From: Paraspadella gotoi | Lineage: Eukaryota > Chaetognatha | Assembly (NCBI GenBank): GCA_051294375.1 | Contig: CM119263.1 | Span: forward strand, 10,872,703 to 10,936,702 | DNA length: 64,000 bases | Direction: 5' to 3' | In this document: piece by piece, positions 1 to 12,925 of the stretch | Layout of the letters: every line of letters starts with the position of its first letter | Position numbering within the stretch: the stretch's first letter is position 1 | Notes under the pieces: model-generated | The model's input: the letters and a program-made list of their open reading frames with translations, nothing else | Database searches by the model: none | Told to the model about the DNA's origin: nothing | Made by a program: the position numbers and the translations under genes

Positions 1-379
1 TAAAAAAAAAAACACCGAGAAATATTTTTCGCATCAACTCTCCTAATGACGCTCGCGCCATAAAACGTCTTTCGTATTTTCCTCGTTGCGTATAATGCTC
101 CATTTTTCTCTCGACTTGAAAAAAAAAAAACTGTAGTACGTACAGAAGTCTAGACGTACAGTATACGTACACCTTCTCGAAATCGAAAATCCTTGTCAAT
201 CTCTTTCCTCTCAATTTAACCCCGCATCCAATATTTATTCTCCGATAGAGTAAAGAGACCACCAACAAACACACGCAATCCACGGGGATATTATGTAACT
301 TCCAAAGCTTATCTCATTCTTGAAGTAATAAAAAGCAAAGACTCAGAACCAGAAATCATTAGTGTGTAAGATTAGTCAT

Positions 380-3060
380 CTAACTGGGAAATCTATGTAG
401 ATATCCACAATTTACATACACCCAGACATAAAGCGCAACGAATACTTTGAACAAATATCCAAATGCAAGACATGACGGTAAAAGGATACCAAGTCTCATA
501 ATGGGGATAGATGCTACAATTAGCCATGCCTGAGGGTAACTCAAATACAAAGGAAACGTTTCGAAGATCAGCTGGAAAAATATACTTACATGCTTAAATT
601 CCGGAGAACCAACATTTTTCAGTTTCTCAGGCAACGCAAAGCCTGCTTAGATCTCTCGCGCCTGTGCAACGATAAACTTCTTCAGAGAATGCTGTGAATG
701 GATAAATGGGTCTCTATACAGAGCGATCATATTTCCCCAATTACGATAATTAAGTTCTTTGGAAACGGGAAGCAAATGCTACTAAGAGGAAAATTACGAT
801 TTGCAAAAAGTTCGCAGAGCAAGTCAGAACTCTCTGGGAGGAACCCCGTCCCAGAAGACGATAACGGTAAACATAGAAAATTGGGCAGAAGATTTTGCTC
901 AAATAATTAAGAGACGCTATGACGAAAGTACTAAAGAAAACGTGTGAGAACAAAGGGTTTCATTAACTGTCAAAAACAGTCCAATTACTTCTGGGGATTA
1001 AAGGAAACTGCCACATTGGAGGGAAGAAGCGAGCCCGTCAACGATGAGTCGCTAAGAATTTTAATATACAATAGGTCTCCCTAGGAACTTTAGAAAAAGT
1101 CGTTAGAAATGTGGGCACTCATTGGAAGCAAAAAGTAGGACTTATTGGCAAGAATACAAAACAGCAGAAAAGAAATGGAAATATACAAGGAAATAGGCAA
1201 ATTAAGACATCGAAATCGCCCTCCCATCACTTATCGAGGCAAAGTGACACCAAGCAGTAGGCTATGAACGAGCAGAAAAACACATGCAAGGAGCTAGAAA
1301 AGGTTACAATCCCGACCCGATGAAACTTTTTGACGATGAATGGAGAAAGAGATAGACGATTACTGCATTAACAAATAGTCTGAAGTTTGTTCTCCACTAG
1401 CAAAAAAACGAGCAGGAGATGAGAACAGCCGACTTTCTCAGCGGAAGAATTTAACTGCGGTATTCACGTGAGTGTAAAAATAAGTCACTGCAGGGGAAGA
1501 CGGTCTCACTTACTTTATTGCTCAAGCAATTATCAGCTACAGTGCCTACTTCAACTTCTGACATTCATTCAACATATGTTGGCACGAGGCCTATTATCCA
1601 AAGGCGTGGAAAAAGAACAAAGCTAATAAACTCTTTCCGAAGAACAGGAAAAAATCTTAAAGAACTCCCAAAATCATGTCCCATAAGTCTCCTTTCATGT
1701 ATAGGAAAGTCTCTTGAGAGACTTATTTACAAAAAGGCAATAGGTGGATCTTGGACAAAGAAAGGATGAGAAATCGTTATCAAAGTCTTCATCTAGAGGA
1801 ATCCGGAGTCACCAAGATCTCTGGTTTAATTAACAAAGGTGTATCATCAGGCGTTCGAGAAAAGAAATGTGTAGTAGGTTGTTCTTGGACATCGAACTAG
1901 CATTCGATCAACTCTGGTGGAATGGCTTCGTTAACAATAGCAAAAAAGGGCTTCATCACAAATAATTGGATCATAAGCATTCTTGAGTGACCGATTCTCA
2001 TAACGTCACGAAGGCAAGGAGAAGTCAGAAATCTTTCAAAAATCAACACTGGTACTCACATCTAAGGAAGGGGTATTAGTCCAGACCTCTTCGATATTTA
2101 CAGACGACCGTATCTGAACAGGCGGCAACAGACAATAGAGCCAGTCATTTTCCGATGATCAAGCAGCATGGACTATCGCAGATTAATCCGCTTACACAAT
2201 GAACTACGGTTAAAGATTTAATTACAATTTTAGAGGAGTGGCACCAAATGGCTGCCTAAAATTAGGCCCTCACAAGTCAACATTTATAATCTTTAGTCGC
2301 CTGCAAAATCATCTGAGGGATGATATGAACCTCAGTCTTTGCGGCACACGGTCGAAAGTTGTCGACAAAGTAAAATTTCTGGAGTCACTCTGGACCAAAA
2401 ATACTTGGAAGAATTAACCATTAAATGAAGTGGTGGAAAAGCCCAATTTTGAGACTTGCAATTCGTAAGAGCGGACTTTTCAACAACGATGAACAAAAGG
2501 GAATAATCAGATCGATAATTAATATTTACAACGTAATGATCAGAACGCTTTTAAGAATATGGCAGCGTTTGTTACGTTGACTATTCCGAGGTTCTTGGAC
2601 GAGAACTGGAAAAGATCCCAGGTCAAGCATTTGAGAATGGCTTCTGAATCTTTCCAAATATGTTTCAAATATAAACTACTACTGGATGCGAGTGTCAGCG
2701 TAAGCGTGGAAAAACCATTTTAAAGACAGTTAGTATTATAAAACGTCTTTTGGCACTGATATAGGCAAGTGGATATAGTGCGGAGACCACTTCTCGAATT
2801 CGAGGGACAAGCTGTGATTTAAACAGCAGAAGATACAAGACAGTTCTCAGCCGTTCTAAAAACTGGGCTCCAATGAACCAACGCACGTAGACCAAACCAC
2901 CCATGGACAGACACAGACGAGACAAAGTACTCCATTGACACGTCGTTCCCTTGTAGGCGATCGACTCTGCACTTCGATGTGATGGATTCTTTTCAAACGG
3001 AGTAGCCACACATTCTGTGGATCGTTGATCTCGGAGTGAAGAGGAAAGGGGACTGGCCCG
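380..3060 (+). pseudogene. Decayed non-LTR (LINE) retrotransposon, endonuclease plus reverse transcriptase
   Basis: Conceptual translation across shifting frames gives the landmarks of a jockey/CR1-like pol protein in the right order. An AP-endonuclease C-terminal motif SDHISPITI lies at 722-748. A pre-RT segment YYPKAWKKNKA lies near 1592-1625, then PISLLSCIGKSLERLI (1680-1727), RT block A LDIELAFDQLWWNGF (about 1885-1929), a degraded block B GISPDLFDIY (about 2072-2101), the catalytic block FSDDQAAW (2148-2171) and a frameshifted VKFLGVTLD block near 2370-2400. Several stops and frameshifts interrupt it, so it is dead. No gag-like ORF, poly-A tail or target-site duplication was recognised, and the ends are approximate. 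Order and motifs identify an EN+RT LINE with confidence; the clade is inference. Confidence 0.88.
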
Positions 3061-3539
3061 AGGGTCAAATTAATTATTAATCAAAAATTTATTTTTTTTA
3101 TTCTTATCAACTCTACTGAGACGCTAATTATACTATTCGAACTTGGCTATGGAACAAGTAATTCACAGCGCAAATTAACTTTATTTGTTTTGATGTACAA
3201 GGGTTCTTATATTTGGACTGCCACATTGATTAAACAGTAACACCTATTTTGAGTGTGTTGGTTCGATATACTGTACAAAACTAATTTTATGGTCTATCGT
3301 AGCTTTTATCAATTTCATTTTGTTTCGTGTCAACGATTATAGAGTGACACGTGTCAGTCGATAGAAAGCCTATAGCCACTCGATTGCTATATCCGGATAT
3401 TTCAGCAAGCTTCACTTGTTTCATAACATTATGAAGGTAGTAGACCTAAAAATGTTCTTTGTATCAAACTGTTTTACTTAATGTCGCCGTAAGGAGTGTT
3501 AACCCACTCCAGTGCAATAGAACTTATTCAAATCAAATC

Positions 3540-3540
<1 letters not shown>
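3061..3540. other. Non-coding stretch, nothing recognised
   Basis: AT-rich DNA between the retroelement and the first CT microsatellite. I see no open frame with coding character, splice pair, RNA gene or repeat here. Confidence 0.5.
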
Positions 3541-3544
<4 letters not shown>

Positions 3545-3584
<40 letters not shown>

Positions 3585-3602
3585 CTTCTCTCTTCTCTCT
3601 CG
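3545..3602. repeat. (CT)n microsatellite, partly interrupted
   Basis: Pure CT dinucleotides to about 3580, then CT mixed with TCTTCT. A 25-base N run follows at 3632-3656, so assembly around it is uncertain. Confidence 0.9.
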
Positions 3603-3756
3603 TCCGTCTCGGGGCGATCGAGGGATTGCGTNNNNNNNNNNNNNNNNNNNNNNNNNTCTCTCTCGCCTCCACCGCGTCGCTTTCTCACTTTGACCCACTT
3701 CTTTCTCTCACGCGCATAAAAATCGGTCTCGTGCGGATCCGTCGCGAGATGGATCG

Positions 3757-4145
3757 ACGGGGGGAATGAGGTGGAGGGGGAAGAGGAGATGAGGATGAGG
3801 AGGAGGGGAAAAGGATGAGGGGATGAAGATGAGGGAATTGAGGGAAGGTAGAAGGAGAGGAGATTAGGTTGATGGTTGAAGGAAGACGAGTTCGAAGACG
3901 ACGACGACGACGAGATGAAGATGAAAGAAACTTTACCCTCCGTGATTGAAGGTGAAAGAAGTGGAGGAGGGAATGGAAGGAAGAGGAACGAAGAAGATGA
4001 AGAGAAGGATCAAGATTAAGAGGAAGATTAAGATTAAGAGAAAAGAAAATAGATGAATCGATTAAGATTAGGAGAAAAGAAAATAGATGAATAGATTAAG
4101 AGGAAGATTAAGATTAGGAGAAAACCAAATAGATGAACCGATTGC
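3757..4145. repeat. Purine-rich tract with internal tandem repeat
   Basis: This is nearly all A and G on the plus strand. From about 4008 a unit containing GATTAAGA and AAAATAGATGAA recurs roughly three times with small indels. Low-complexity; the frames through it are shadows. Confidence 0.7.
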
Positions 4146-4275
4146 GTTGTCGAATTAAGTGAAGCTTGAGAGGACAAGAACTAGAGAGTAAAAACGATGT
4201 TCTGCCTATTAATTTTAAACGCGAGTTCTCTATGAAGTTTTCTCATTTCCGATTAAACTGACAAATATTTGTCGT

Positions 4276-4930
4276 NNNNNNNNNNNNNNNNNNNNNNNNN
4301 NNNNNNNNNNNNNNNNNNNNNNNNNNNNNNNNNNNNNNNNNNNNNNNNNNNNNNNNNNNNNNNNNNNNNNNNNNNNNNNNNNNNNNNNNNNNNNNNNNNN
4401 NNNNNNNNNNNNNNNNNNNNNNNNNNNNNNNNNNNNNNNNNNNNNNNNNNNNNNNNNNNNNNNNNNNNNNNNNNNNNNNNNNNNNNNNNNNNNNNNNNNN
4501 NNNNNNNNNNNNNNNNNNNNNNNNNNNNNNNNNNNNNNNNNNNNNNNNNNNNNNNNNNNNNNNNNNNNNNNNNNNNNNNNNNNNNNNNNNNNNNNNNNNN
4601 NNNNNNNNNNNNNNNNNNNNNNNNNNNNNNNNNNNNNNNNNNNNNNNNNNNNNNNNNNNNNNNNNNNNNNNNNNNNNNNNNNNNNNNNNNNNNNNNNNNN
4701 NNNNNNNNNNNNNNNNNNNNNNNNNNNNNNNNNNNNNNNNNNNNNNNNNNNNNNNNNNNNNNNNNNNNNNNNNNNNNNNNNNNNNNNNNNNNNNNNNNNN
4801 NNNNNNNNNNNNNNNNNNNNNNNNNNNNNNNNNNNNNNNNNNNNNNNNNNNNNNNNNNNNNNNNNNNNNNNNNNNNNNNNNNNNNNNNNNNNNNNNNNNN
4901 NNNNNNNNNNNNNNNNNNNNNNNNNNNNNN
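4276..4930. other. Assembly gap (655 N)
   Basis: Run of N. Other N runs are 3632-3656, 5871-5880, 6240-6601, 20696-20705, 30258-30443, 31990-32109, 44679-44703, 44786-44942 and 45172-46128. Confidence 1.
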
Positions 4931-5494
4931 TTTATCGGTTCGAAAAAAACTAATTAGTTTTTTTCCTCACAATTTCAGGGTTTTCCTTTCAATTATTGAT
5001 TCTCGATTAAACCGGAAATGAGGGGGGGGGTAGTTGAGAATGGAATCGAAGATGGAGAAAAGGGTTTTAGGTGGCAGCTGGCGAGTCTTTTTTTAGAAGT
5101 TCGCTTGTCGTGTACTATGTGAAAAAAAAATAGTACGATTATTGATCCCAGTTAACCTTTAAGCAATTTGCAACCGGCCAAAAAAGCTCAAGGAGAATAT
5201 GTCGCCTTCTTTTTTCGTGGGAAACGTTTTAATTTTCTTTTGTTATTTATCGCAGAAAATTAAATGAGTACAGAAAAAAAAAACCGGATGGAAAATTAAG
5301 CATAATCGGAAAAAGTAAAAAAGTGAAAGCTTTTCCGTCGAAGTCTCTCATTCAAAAAGATATATGAAGAGGAAAGGGAAAAAAAAAAGAAAAACTCAGG
5401 AATAAAAAAAATTGTAAAAAGGAGAAAATGATTTTATGATCGACTCTATCTCCCTTTTTTACTTTCACTCTCTCTCTCTCTCTATTCACACAGT
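4931..5494. other. Non-coding AT-rich stretch between gap and duplicated block
   Basis: Contains poly-A runs and a short CT tract at 5466-5482. No coding signal was seen. Confidence 0.5.
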
Positions 5495-5870
5495 CACTGA
5501 TTTACTCGGCGGGAGCCACTCGACTCAAGCTCACAGCGGGAAAAAAAATCCGGGAGAGGAAGTTTGGGCCGTTTCTCTCTTCCTCTTTCATTTTCTTATT
5601 TTTTTAAAAATTCGTTAAAATCAACTTTCATACCTCCCCCTTTTATTTCATCCCCATTCATAGCTCTTTTGAATTTTTTCTTCTTATTTTTCTGCTTATT
5701 GAAGTTTTTTTCATCCTCCGCCTTTTCTATGATGCTTATTTCTTCTCTCTCACCTTTTCATAGATTAAGCTACGTATGTACCTCACCCGCAATAAGAAGC
5801 TTACTTCTTTCTCTTATGAATGAATTGGCTTCTTTCGCTGTTTTTTTTTCTACTCAGTGAAGTAAAACAG
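5495..5870 (+). repeat. Block duplicated at 6608-7033 (copy 1)
   Basis: This shares its whole length, in the same order and orientation, with 6608-7033. Shared landmarks include CTCGGCGG..CGACTCAAGC, TTTCTCTCTTCCTC, CATTCATAGCTCTTTTGAA, ATAGATTAAGC..TACGTATGTA and TTTCTACTCAGTGAAGTAAAA. Copy 1 runs into a 10-N gap at 5871. The differences are dominated by one-base insertions and deletions. No coding function is apparent. Confidence 0.85.
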
Positions 5871-6239
5871 NNNNNNNNNNGATCTGCACAGTGTGTAGTA
5901 TTGAATGTAAAATTATCAAAACGTTGAAGTAACTATTTTTTTTTCAAACCGCGAGAAAAGCAAAGACATGACGACAATTCTCTTTCGCTCTCTCAGTCTC
6001 ACTCTCACTTCGACATTTCTCCGCCCCTGGGAACGAACGGAAAGTCCTTTCCTTTTGTTCGCCAGTTGTTATTTTTTTTTATTTCTCAAGAGTCGAATTT
6101 TTCGCTCTCAAAATGTCGTTAGCTTCGACGAGACGCGAAACTCGTTTCTCGTATTTTAAGAAACTCATTAACCTGGCCCCATCGATCCTCGAGTCTCAAA
6201 GTCTTCGACGAGGGCAAAGCTCTTTTTGAGCCGTTCTCC

Positions 6240-6601
6240 NNNNNNNNNNNNNNNNNNNNNNNNNNNNNNNNNNNNNNNNNNNNNNNNNNNNNNNNNNNNN
6301 NNNNNNNNNNNNNNNNNNNNNNNNNNNNNNNNNNNNNNNNNNNNNNNNNNNNNNNNNNNNNNNNNNNNNNNNNNNNNNNNNNNNNNNNNNNNNNNNNNNN
6401 NNNNNNNNNNNNNNNNNNNNNNNNNNNNNNNNNNNNNNNNNNNNNNNNNNNNNNNNNNNNNNNNNNNNNNNNNNNNNNNNNNNNNNNNNNNNNNNNNNNN
6501 NNNNNNNNNNNNNNNNNNNNNNNNNNNNNNNNNNNNNNNNNNNNNNNNNNNNNNNNNNNNNNNNNNNNNNNNNNNNNNNNNNNNNNNNNNNNNNNNNNNN
6601 N
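6240..6601. other. Assembly gap (362 N)
   Basis: Run of N directly before the second copy of the duplicated block. Confidence 1.
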
Positions 6602-6607
6602 CAGGTC

Positions 6608-7033
6608 ACTGGATTTTACTCGGCGGCGAAGCCAATCTCGACTCAAGCCTCACAGCAGGGAAAAAAAAATCCTAGGTCGAGTGAGAAGTTTGCCGGCCGT
6701 TTTCTCTCTTCCTCTTCTCATTTTCTTATTTTTTTTAAAAATCTCTTGGTTAATTCTAACTCTTCATCACCTTCCCCCTTTTATATTTCATTCCCCATTC
6801 ATAGCTCTTTTGAATTTTGTCTTCTTATTTTTTCTGCTTAATTGAATGTTTTTTTTCAATCCTCCGCCTTTTCTATGCTATGCTGTAGTTCTTCTCTCTC
6901 ACCCTGTATTCCATAGATTAAGCCTACGTATGTAACCTCACCCGCAAATAAAGAAGCTTACTTCTTTCTCTTTATGGAATGAAGTTAGGCTTCTTTCGCT
7001 GTTTTTTTTTTCTACTCAGTGAAGTAAAAGACA
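6608..7033 (+). repeat. Block duplicated at 5495-5870 (copy 2)
   Basis: Second copy of the block, about 50 bases longer than copy 1, mostly through scattered single-base insertions. That pattern resembles an unpolished long-read gap fill more than biological divergence (inference). Confidence 0.85.
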
Positions 7034-7080
7034 GGTGATAATGAAAACTAATTTTTTCCGTTTATTTTACTGTTTCCCTT

Positions 7081-7255
7081 TAGCCCTTTGCATTTGACCT
7101 GCCTTTGCCTGTTGCCTTTGCCTTTGCCATTTGCCATTCATTGGCCATTGCCAATTTGCCTTTGCCATTTCCTGTTGCCTTGCTTTGGCTGCTTTGCTGC
7201 ATTTGCCTTTGCCTTTTTTGGCCTTTCCTTGCTTTGCCTTATGCCTTCCGTATCC
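7081..7255. repeat. Degenerate TTTGCC hexanucleotide repeat
   Basis: Irregular array of TTTGCC, CTTTGCC, ATTTGCC and CATTGCC words over about 175 bp. Overlapping open frames of 70-190 codons exist only because the repeat lacks stops. Confidence 0.75.
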
Positions 7256-7435
7256 TGCCCACATCTTGCACTCCGCCCACCTCAAACAACCCCTTAATCG
7301 CGGACACGTTCCTTCGGAGGCGAAAAAGAATTCGCGCTATTTCTCGAATTCCCTCTGGATTTTTCGTCGTGATTCTACGTTTACCGTCCACCTTAAGCCT
7401 TTTCAGTCTTACCCGTCGCCTTGCCTTTCCCTTCT

Positions 7436-7478
7436 CACCCTTTCCTCTCTCTCATCTCCTACTCTCCTCTTCGTCTCT

Positions 7479-7511
<33 letters not shown>

Positions 7512-7535
7512 TTTCTCTCTCCTCTATTCTTCCCA
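7436..7535. repeat. CT-rich tract with (CT)n core
   Basis: Pyrimidine-rich on the plus strand with a pure CT core near 7472-7512. Confidence 0.8.
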
Positions 7536-7559
7536 GCCTCCTTTTCAATCCACCTTCTT

Positions 7560-9100
7560 TCACCGATGAAAACAAAAGATCGATTTATTAAAATTCCATC
7601 GAGCGGCGCTAGGTTCGCCTTCAGCCTTCAGGGCGCTCGCTCGATCCTCAAGCGTCAAAACAAAAGCTCTTGCGACAAAATCAAACAAAAGACATGAAAG
7701 GAAGAAAACTTAAAAAAGCTTAAATTTTCTAATTTTTAAAACTATCTTTGCAACATACTTTAAGGCTTTATTTATGAATTTAGTTTATATGTTTATATAA
7801 ACTATAACAGCTCTCCAACTTAGGTAAATATGTCCAAAGAGAGTATATTAATTATCATAAGCCATCACGTAAATTATATAAACGGGAAAACTGCGAACGG
7901 TGGCCAAGGCGTAACTAAAAATTATTCATTAAAATTGATCTGCAATCGTTTGTGATCGACAGTAAAGGCGTTACTCTTAAGGATCATTAAGTAATGTATG
8001 CGACTTGAAAAGAGCGGTTTAATTAAAAAGTAAAAGGAAAAAAATTGAACTTCTTTGTCAGACAAAGACTTGAATGACGCGTTAATTTCACACTTAACTT
8101 CGCCCTGAAGCGTCAAAGCGAAAAAGGGGCGCCGAAGAAAGGCGGACGAAAGAAAAAAGTTGTAATGTGGCAATTAAAAATTTTAATTCAAAGATTGACT
8201 CTGTACTATACTTTTTTTTATAAAAAAAGATTACTAAAAAAAATATATAATGGTGACCGTAACTATGAGTGAATCCGTCCGTGCGTTTTTGTGTGCGTAC
8301 GTGAGCGTGATAGCGCGCGTTCGTGTGTTAAATAAGGGGGAAAAGGACTGAAGAAGAGAAGAGGAGAGAGAGAGGAGCAGAGAGAAGAGACGTCGGATGG
8401 AGACGGAGGAGAGAGAAGAGAGAGAGAGAGAGAGAGAATAGAAATTTTAATCGCGCCGAGACGGAAATAGTGTTCAATCAATCATTCTGTAATTCCGTTT
8501 GGATGGAAAGGTAAGAAGTTTTTTTATTTTTCCTCCTTCTTTTTAGTCACGGTTGGCTTAGCCACTTAAAGACATTCTTTCTCGCTTGCATATTAGTTAT
8601 TTCTATTTTTTTTTTTCACAGATGCCGCTTTACAAAAAAAAAAGGTCTTTCCTGGTGCCAAAGATTCAGCTTGAGCCTCGAAATTCAGCCAATTCACTGC
8701 ATCGAGAGAAGAAGATTTTCTCCGGAAGAAAAAAGACTCTGACACGAATTAGGAATTCGGGCTCTAAATCTGGAGATGCCGAGGGACTCTAGCGTCTAAA
8801 GGGGCCTTGGGAGCCGAAGGGGATGAGAATATGAGCGAGCAAAGAAAGTCTCGGAGTCGTAACGCGCCTCGTCTTTGGAGAGAAGCGCGAGGTCGAACGC
8901 GCTCAAGGTGAAGCGCATTCGCTTTTCACTTCCGAGGGCGCGGGCGACGCCATCCCCACCGACGACGCCGCCCATGCGTATGACGCCACTCCCGCGACAA
9001 CAGCCGCCCCCACTGAGAAAGCTTGTATAGAGAGACCTCCAGGTTAAACTCCCGCTCTTCTCCGGACCCACCAATCGCCCCGTGATCTCCCGTGTATTAA
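7560..9100. other. Non-coding stretch with a GA tract; one GC-richer island
   Basis: Mostly AT-rich. A GA-rich tract lies at 8356-8438. A GC-rich island at about 8800-9070 is open in several frames on both strands, and its GC content alone explains that. I found no splice pair or domain to support an exon. A near-palindromic AT-rich segment is at 8210-8250. Confidence 0.4.
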
Positions 9101-9457
9101 TCCCGGTTTAATCCCGGACGCTTCGAGGGAAAAATCAAAGAAAAGAATATATGGCGGATTTACTTGATTACCTATACACTTACCTTTACACTTACCTACT
9201 TACTTACACGATACACAGTATACAGTTTCTTTTCTTTTCTTTTTCTCCTCCTTTCCTTCCTTTCCTCTTTAGCCCTTGGCCTCCTTCTTTTCATAATAGA
9301 AAAAAAAAATATCCGCAGAGAGATCTCCTCTCTTTTTTTTGATGAAAAAAAAGAAAGAAAAGAGCATCGAGATTCGAAACAGCGACCTTGAGGAGTGACG
9401 TTGAAGATTTTAGGGGGAAAGATTTACGTACCAAAAGGGGTACGTAAAACTATAGGA

Positions 9458-9660
9458 ATTAAAAGAAAGAAAGGAAGAAAGGAGGAAAGAAAGGAGGAAG
9501 GAGGGAAGGAAGGATGGAAGGCAGGAAGGTGAAAGGAAATGAAGGAAGGAAGTAAGTAAGGCAGCTTGGAAGGATTAAAAAGAGGAAAGTAAGGAGAGAA
9601 GCAAGAAATAAAAAAGGGAAGAAAGAAATAAAAAAAAAAGAAATGAAGGAAGGATGGTAA
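9458..9660. repeat. GGAA/AAGG-rich purine tract
   Basis: Degenerate tetranucleotide array on the plus strand (GAAAGGAA, GGAAGGA and similar words), low complexity. Confidence 0.75.
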
Positions 9661-11425
9661 TTGCGAATACGTTTATGGTTTTTGTAGAAAAGAAAGAGAA
9701 ATTTGAAGAAGGAAACCGAAAAATTTTAAATTGAGATCTGGAGAGAAATAGCGGGGAAGAGCTGAGAGCGAGAGAGATAAGGACCGAGCGTATGAGCAGG
9801 GTTTTCTCATCCCTTAACAGTCAAACCCAGATGGAATAGCTGATATCTTTAATTTCGTCTCGGGAGAAAGGCCATTGCTGTGTAAAAGTCAAATTCTAAC
9901 ATTTTCATTCTTTGCGTGACGTTTAATTTTTTTTTTCTTTGTCATGAAGGCTGAGTAAATTTTTGAGGGCCACTCAACCAAAGTGTCACGGTTAGGTTTT
10001 TATGCACTACCTTTGAACATAAAAATACCTTCGCTCTCTCTCCACTCTCTCTCTGCGACGTTTGTCTCACACTGTATGTATATCGCTCATTGCCTCGTTT
10101 CCGTCTCTTTAATAGCGATTTCCTCTTTGTTACTCTCACATTAAGAAGCGACGTTGAAAAATTCTCCGGGTGCGATTATGAGGCGTCATTAGGGGTTTAG
10201 AGGTGCGATGGGGCGGTGAAGGTCGGAGGTGTGAAGCGTCGGTGAAGTTTGGAGGTGTCAATCCTCACTGAAAAGGTGTAAAGTGATTTTCGTGTGGGAG
10301 AAACTCAATTCGAGCTTAGATTCAGATGCTTTTTATGTTGTTTAGTGAATCAGACCTTCCATGTTGGCCAGGACGACGACGAGGAACAAGAGTACCAAAA
10401 AGCGAAAATATTGATTTTTTTCTTCTATCTTTATTTTATTGAATGAAATGCTGCCTTATGTAAATTATTTAATTAATTATTTAATTCAATGTGAATCCGA
10501 AATTATTATGAATCTCTATGTACGAGAAGAGCGAGAAGCCTTAGAGGCGTAAACGAAAAGAGGGGAGGAAGCCATTGAACGGTTGCTAAAACTGGTGATA
10601 TATACGAAAAAAAAAATTACTATTCTTCGTACACTATACTACAAGCCTTACAAGTTAAAGATGGAAACTCGATTTTATAAAATGAGAGTCAACCTATATT
10701 AACGCTCGTGGCGGCATGTGGGCGTGATCGTAGGGGGAGAAAAAGGGCTCGACGTCCGACAGCCTTGGATTCGATATCGGCGTCTTACTTTGCCCCGTTT
10801 CTCTAGAGAAAGAAAGCAACGACGATTATGAAGACGATGAAGAAACGTGAACTCGGGAATATTCCGAATATGTAAAGAATTGTTTAGAAACAGAGGCAGT
10901 TGCCTTGGAGATTGTGTCGCCAAACGGTTTCGAAACCTTGCGTTTTACATTTTAAACGGCTTTTTAATGTTTTAGGCCTTAATTGTTGTCTTTTTTAATC
11001 GTCGAATTATAATAATAAACAAACAACCTTCGAAACCTTGGTGGCCATCTTCTTGAGAATCAGCCAAGAAGAATAGAAGAAATCATATCAAGGCAAATAC
11101 AATTCCGTTAAAAATTGCCCGAAAGGCTTTCCACAGTTGGCAAGGCCTTAAAGGGCCTCCCCTTGAAACTGAAAACTGCGCTTAAGGTTTTTCGAGGGCC
11201 AGAGGTAAGTGTACCCTTTCCAAGGACAGAGGGCGTGAGGAAGCTTCATAACAGCGCCTCGGATGAACCGTGAGCGAAGGGGAAGCCTCGCGTTTAATCA
11301 GATCGAGCGAACGAAGACCCTGAAAAGCAATTTCGCATCCCGGATCAGCCTTCTCTCGTCACGGCCTCGATCGATTTGGCAAAAAGAGAAGAGACGAGAG
11401 AGAGGAGAGAGAGAGAGAGAGAGAT

Positions 11426-11461
<36 letters not shown>

Positions 11462-12160
11462 AAAAGGAGCGTCTGATCCCTCCTCGGAGCGCCTTCCCTC
11501 GTCGGATGAATGGCGAGCGCATGAATCGAAGCTTCGCAAGATTCTCAGTTTTCTTTTTTCTCTTTTTTTTTGTGTGGGGGGGGGATAACAGCTAAAAATA
11601 CCATGAATGGATTCAGGTACGATATAGCTACGGAATGTGAAGGAGATTTATGAATGGGATAAAACGTCCGACGCACTGAACCTTAATTTCAAAGTGACTC
11701 TTCTGTCGATGCGGGGGAAAAATCGATCTGAGACGACGTGGCGGCGCTGACGACGGCGGCGGCTGCGGCGGCGACTGCGGCGGCGGAAAATAACCTTCGC
11801 TACTCAAAACCTCAACGTCCCAACGCGTGACGCGGCATAACGTGGCGGGAAGAAAAGAAATTCATCTCAACGTCAACGAAAAAAAAACCAATTAACGATG
11901 CGACGCGTGTTGAAGTAGAATTTTCATAGATTTTCAAGTCGGGTTTTAATTAAAAAAATTTTCTTAGTTTCGCCATATTTATAATCCATTTTGTCGATTT
12001 ATTTTCTTTTTTTAATCATTTATTGCAGTTTTTTTTTCTTTTTCTTTTGTTCTTTCGTCGCAATCGATTCTGTCGGAATGAGATGACTTCGCAACACGAA
12101 AAACCCTAATTTCTTGAAAAAAATTCGGTTATTCACTCTTTTTTTTTTTTTATTCGTAAT
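9661..12160. other. Non-coding stretch
   Basis: No gene is supported. It contains a GA microsatellite (11397-11460) and a GC-rich alanine-like GCG/GGC triplet patch at 11735-11790. Short open frames here lack motifs or convincing splice sites. Confidence 0.45.
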
Positions 12161-12169
12161 CCTTTTTAA

Positions 12170-12506
12170 TTGTGGATAGTGAGAGACGAGAGAGGCATGG
12201 AGAGGAGAGGAGAGAGACCCAGTGAGTAGGGGAGCGAAGTCACATGAGCCGAGCTCAGAGAGAAGCGGAGGTGCAGAGATACCTGATGGTGGAGAGGAGA
12301 AGGAGGATGGGAAGAGGGGACGAGAGGATGAGTGAGGAGAAGAGTGGAGAGAGAGTACGAGCGGACAAGAGCGGTGAGACGAGGGGAGAGAGAGAGAGAG
12401 AGCCGGCGCAAAACAATTAATATTCTGGACGCACCTCAAAAATATCCTTTTTATGGGACGAAAATCCGTCGTCATGATACAAAAATCGCTAGCACCCATC
12501 AACAAG

Positions 12507-12538
<32 letters not shown>

Positions 12539-12582
12539 AGAGGAGATGAGAGAGAGAGAGGAGAAGAGAGAGAGAGAGGGAG

Positions 12583-12613
<31 letters not shown>

Positions 12614-12645
12614 AAGAGACAGAGAAGAGAGAGAGAGAGAAAGTC
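12170..12645. repeat. Long GA-rich low-complexity region
   Basis: Plus-strand purine tract built of (GA)n runs broken by GAAGAG and GAGGAG. The predicted 226-residue Ser/Leu-rich frame on the minus strand and the Arg/Glu-rich frames on the plus strand are products of the repeat, not genes. Confidence 0.85.
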
Positions 12646-12925
12646 GGTGGACGAGATGGAGGCAAAGAGAGTTACAAAGGATGACAAACAACGACGACAA
12701 CGACTAGGAACGCGTCGAGAAGCAACAACGTAAAGGACATGAAGAAGAAACCAGGAGAGGAGGCAGGAGGAGAGGAGGATGATGAGGAAGAGGATGAAGA
12801 GGATGAAGAGGAGAAGGAGGCGAGAATGAGGGAAGAAGAGTCGTAACCGGGGAGGAAAGGAAAAGAAAGGAACGTTGGAGAAAGGAGAAGGAAGAGGAGG
12901 TGAGGACGCAGAAAAAGAGATTCAA

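Noticed and set aside
7067-7697. Overlapping frames of up to 188 codons
   Set aside because: Generated by the degenerate TTTGCC repeat and the CT tract.
12020-12733. Long Ser/Leu-rich and Arg/Glu-rich frames on both strands
   Set aside because: They follow the GA/CT tract, which has no stops in several frames; no domain and no splice support.
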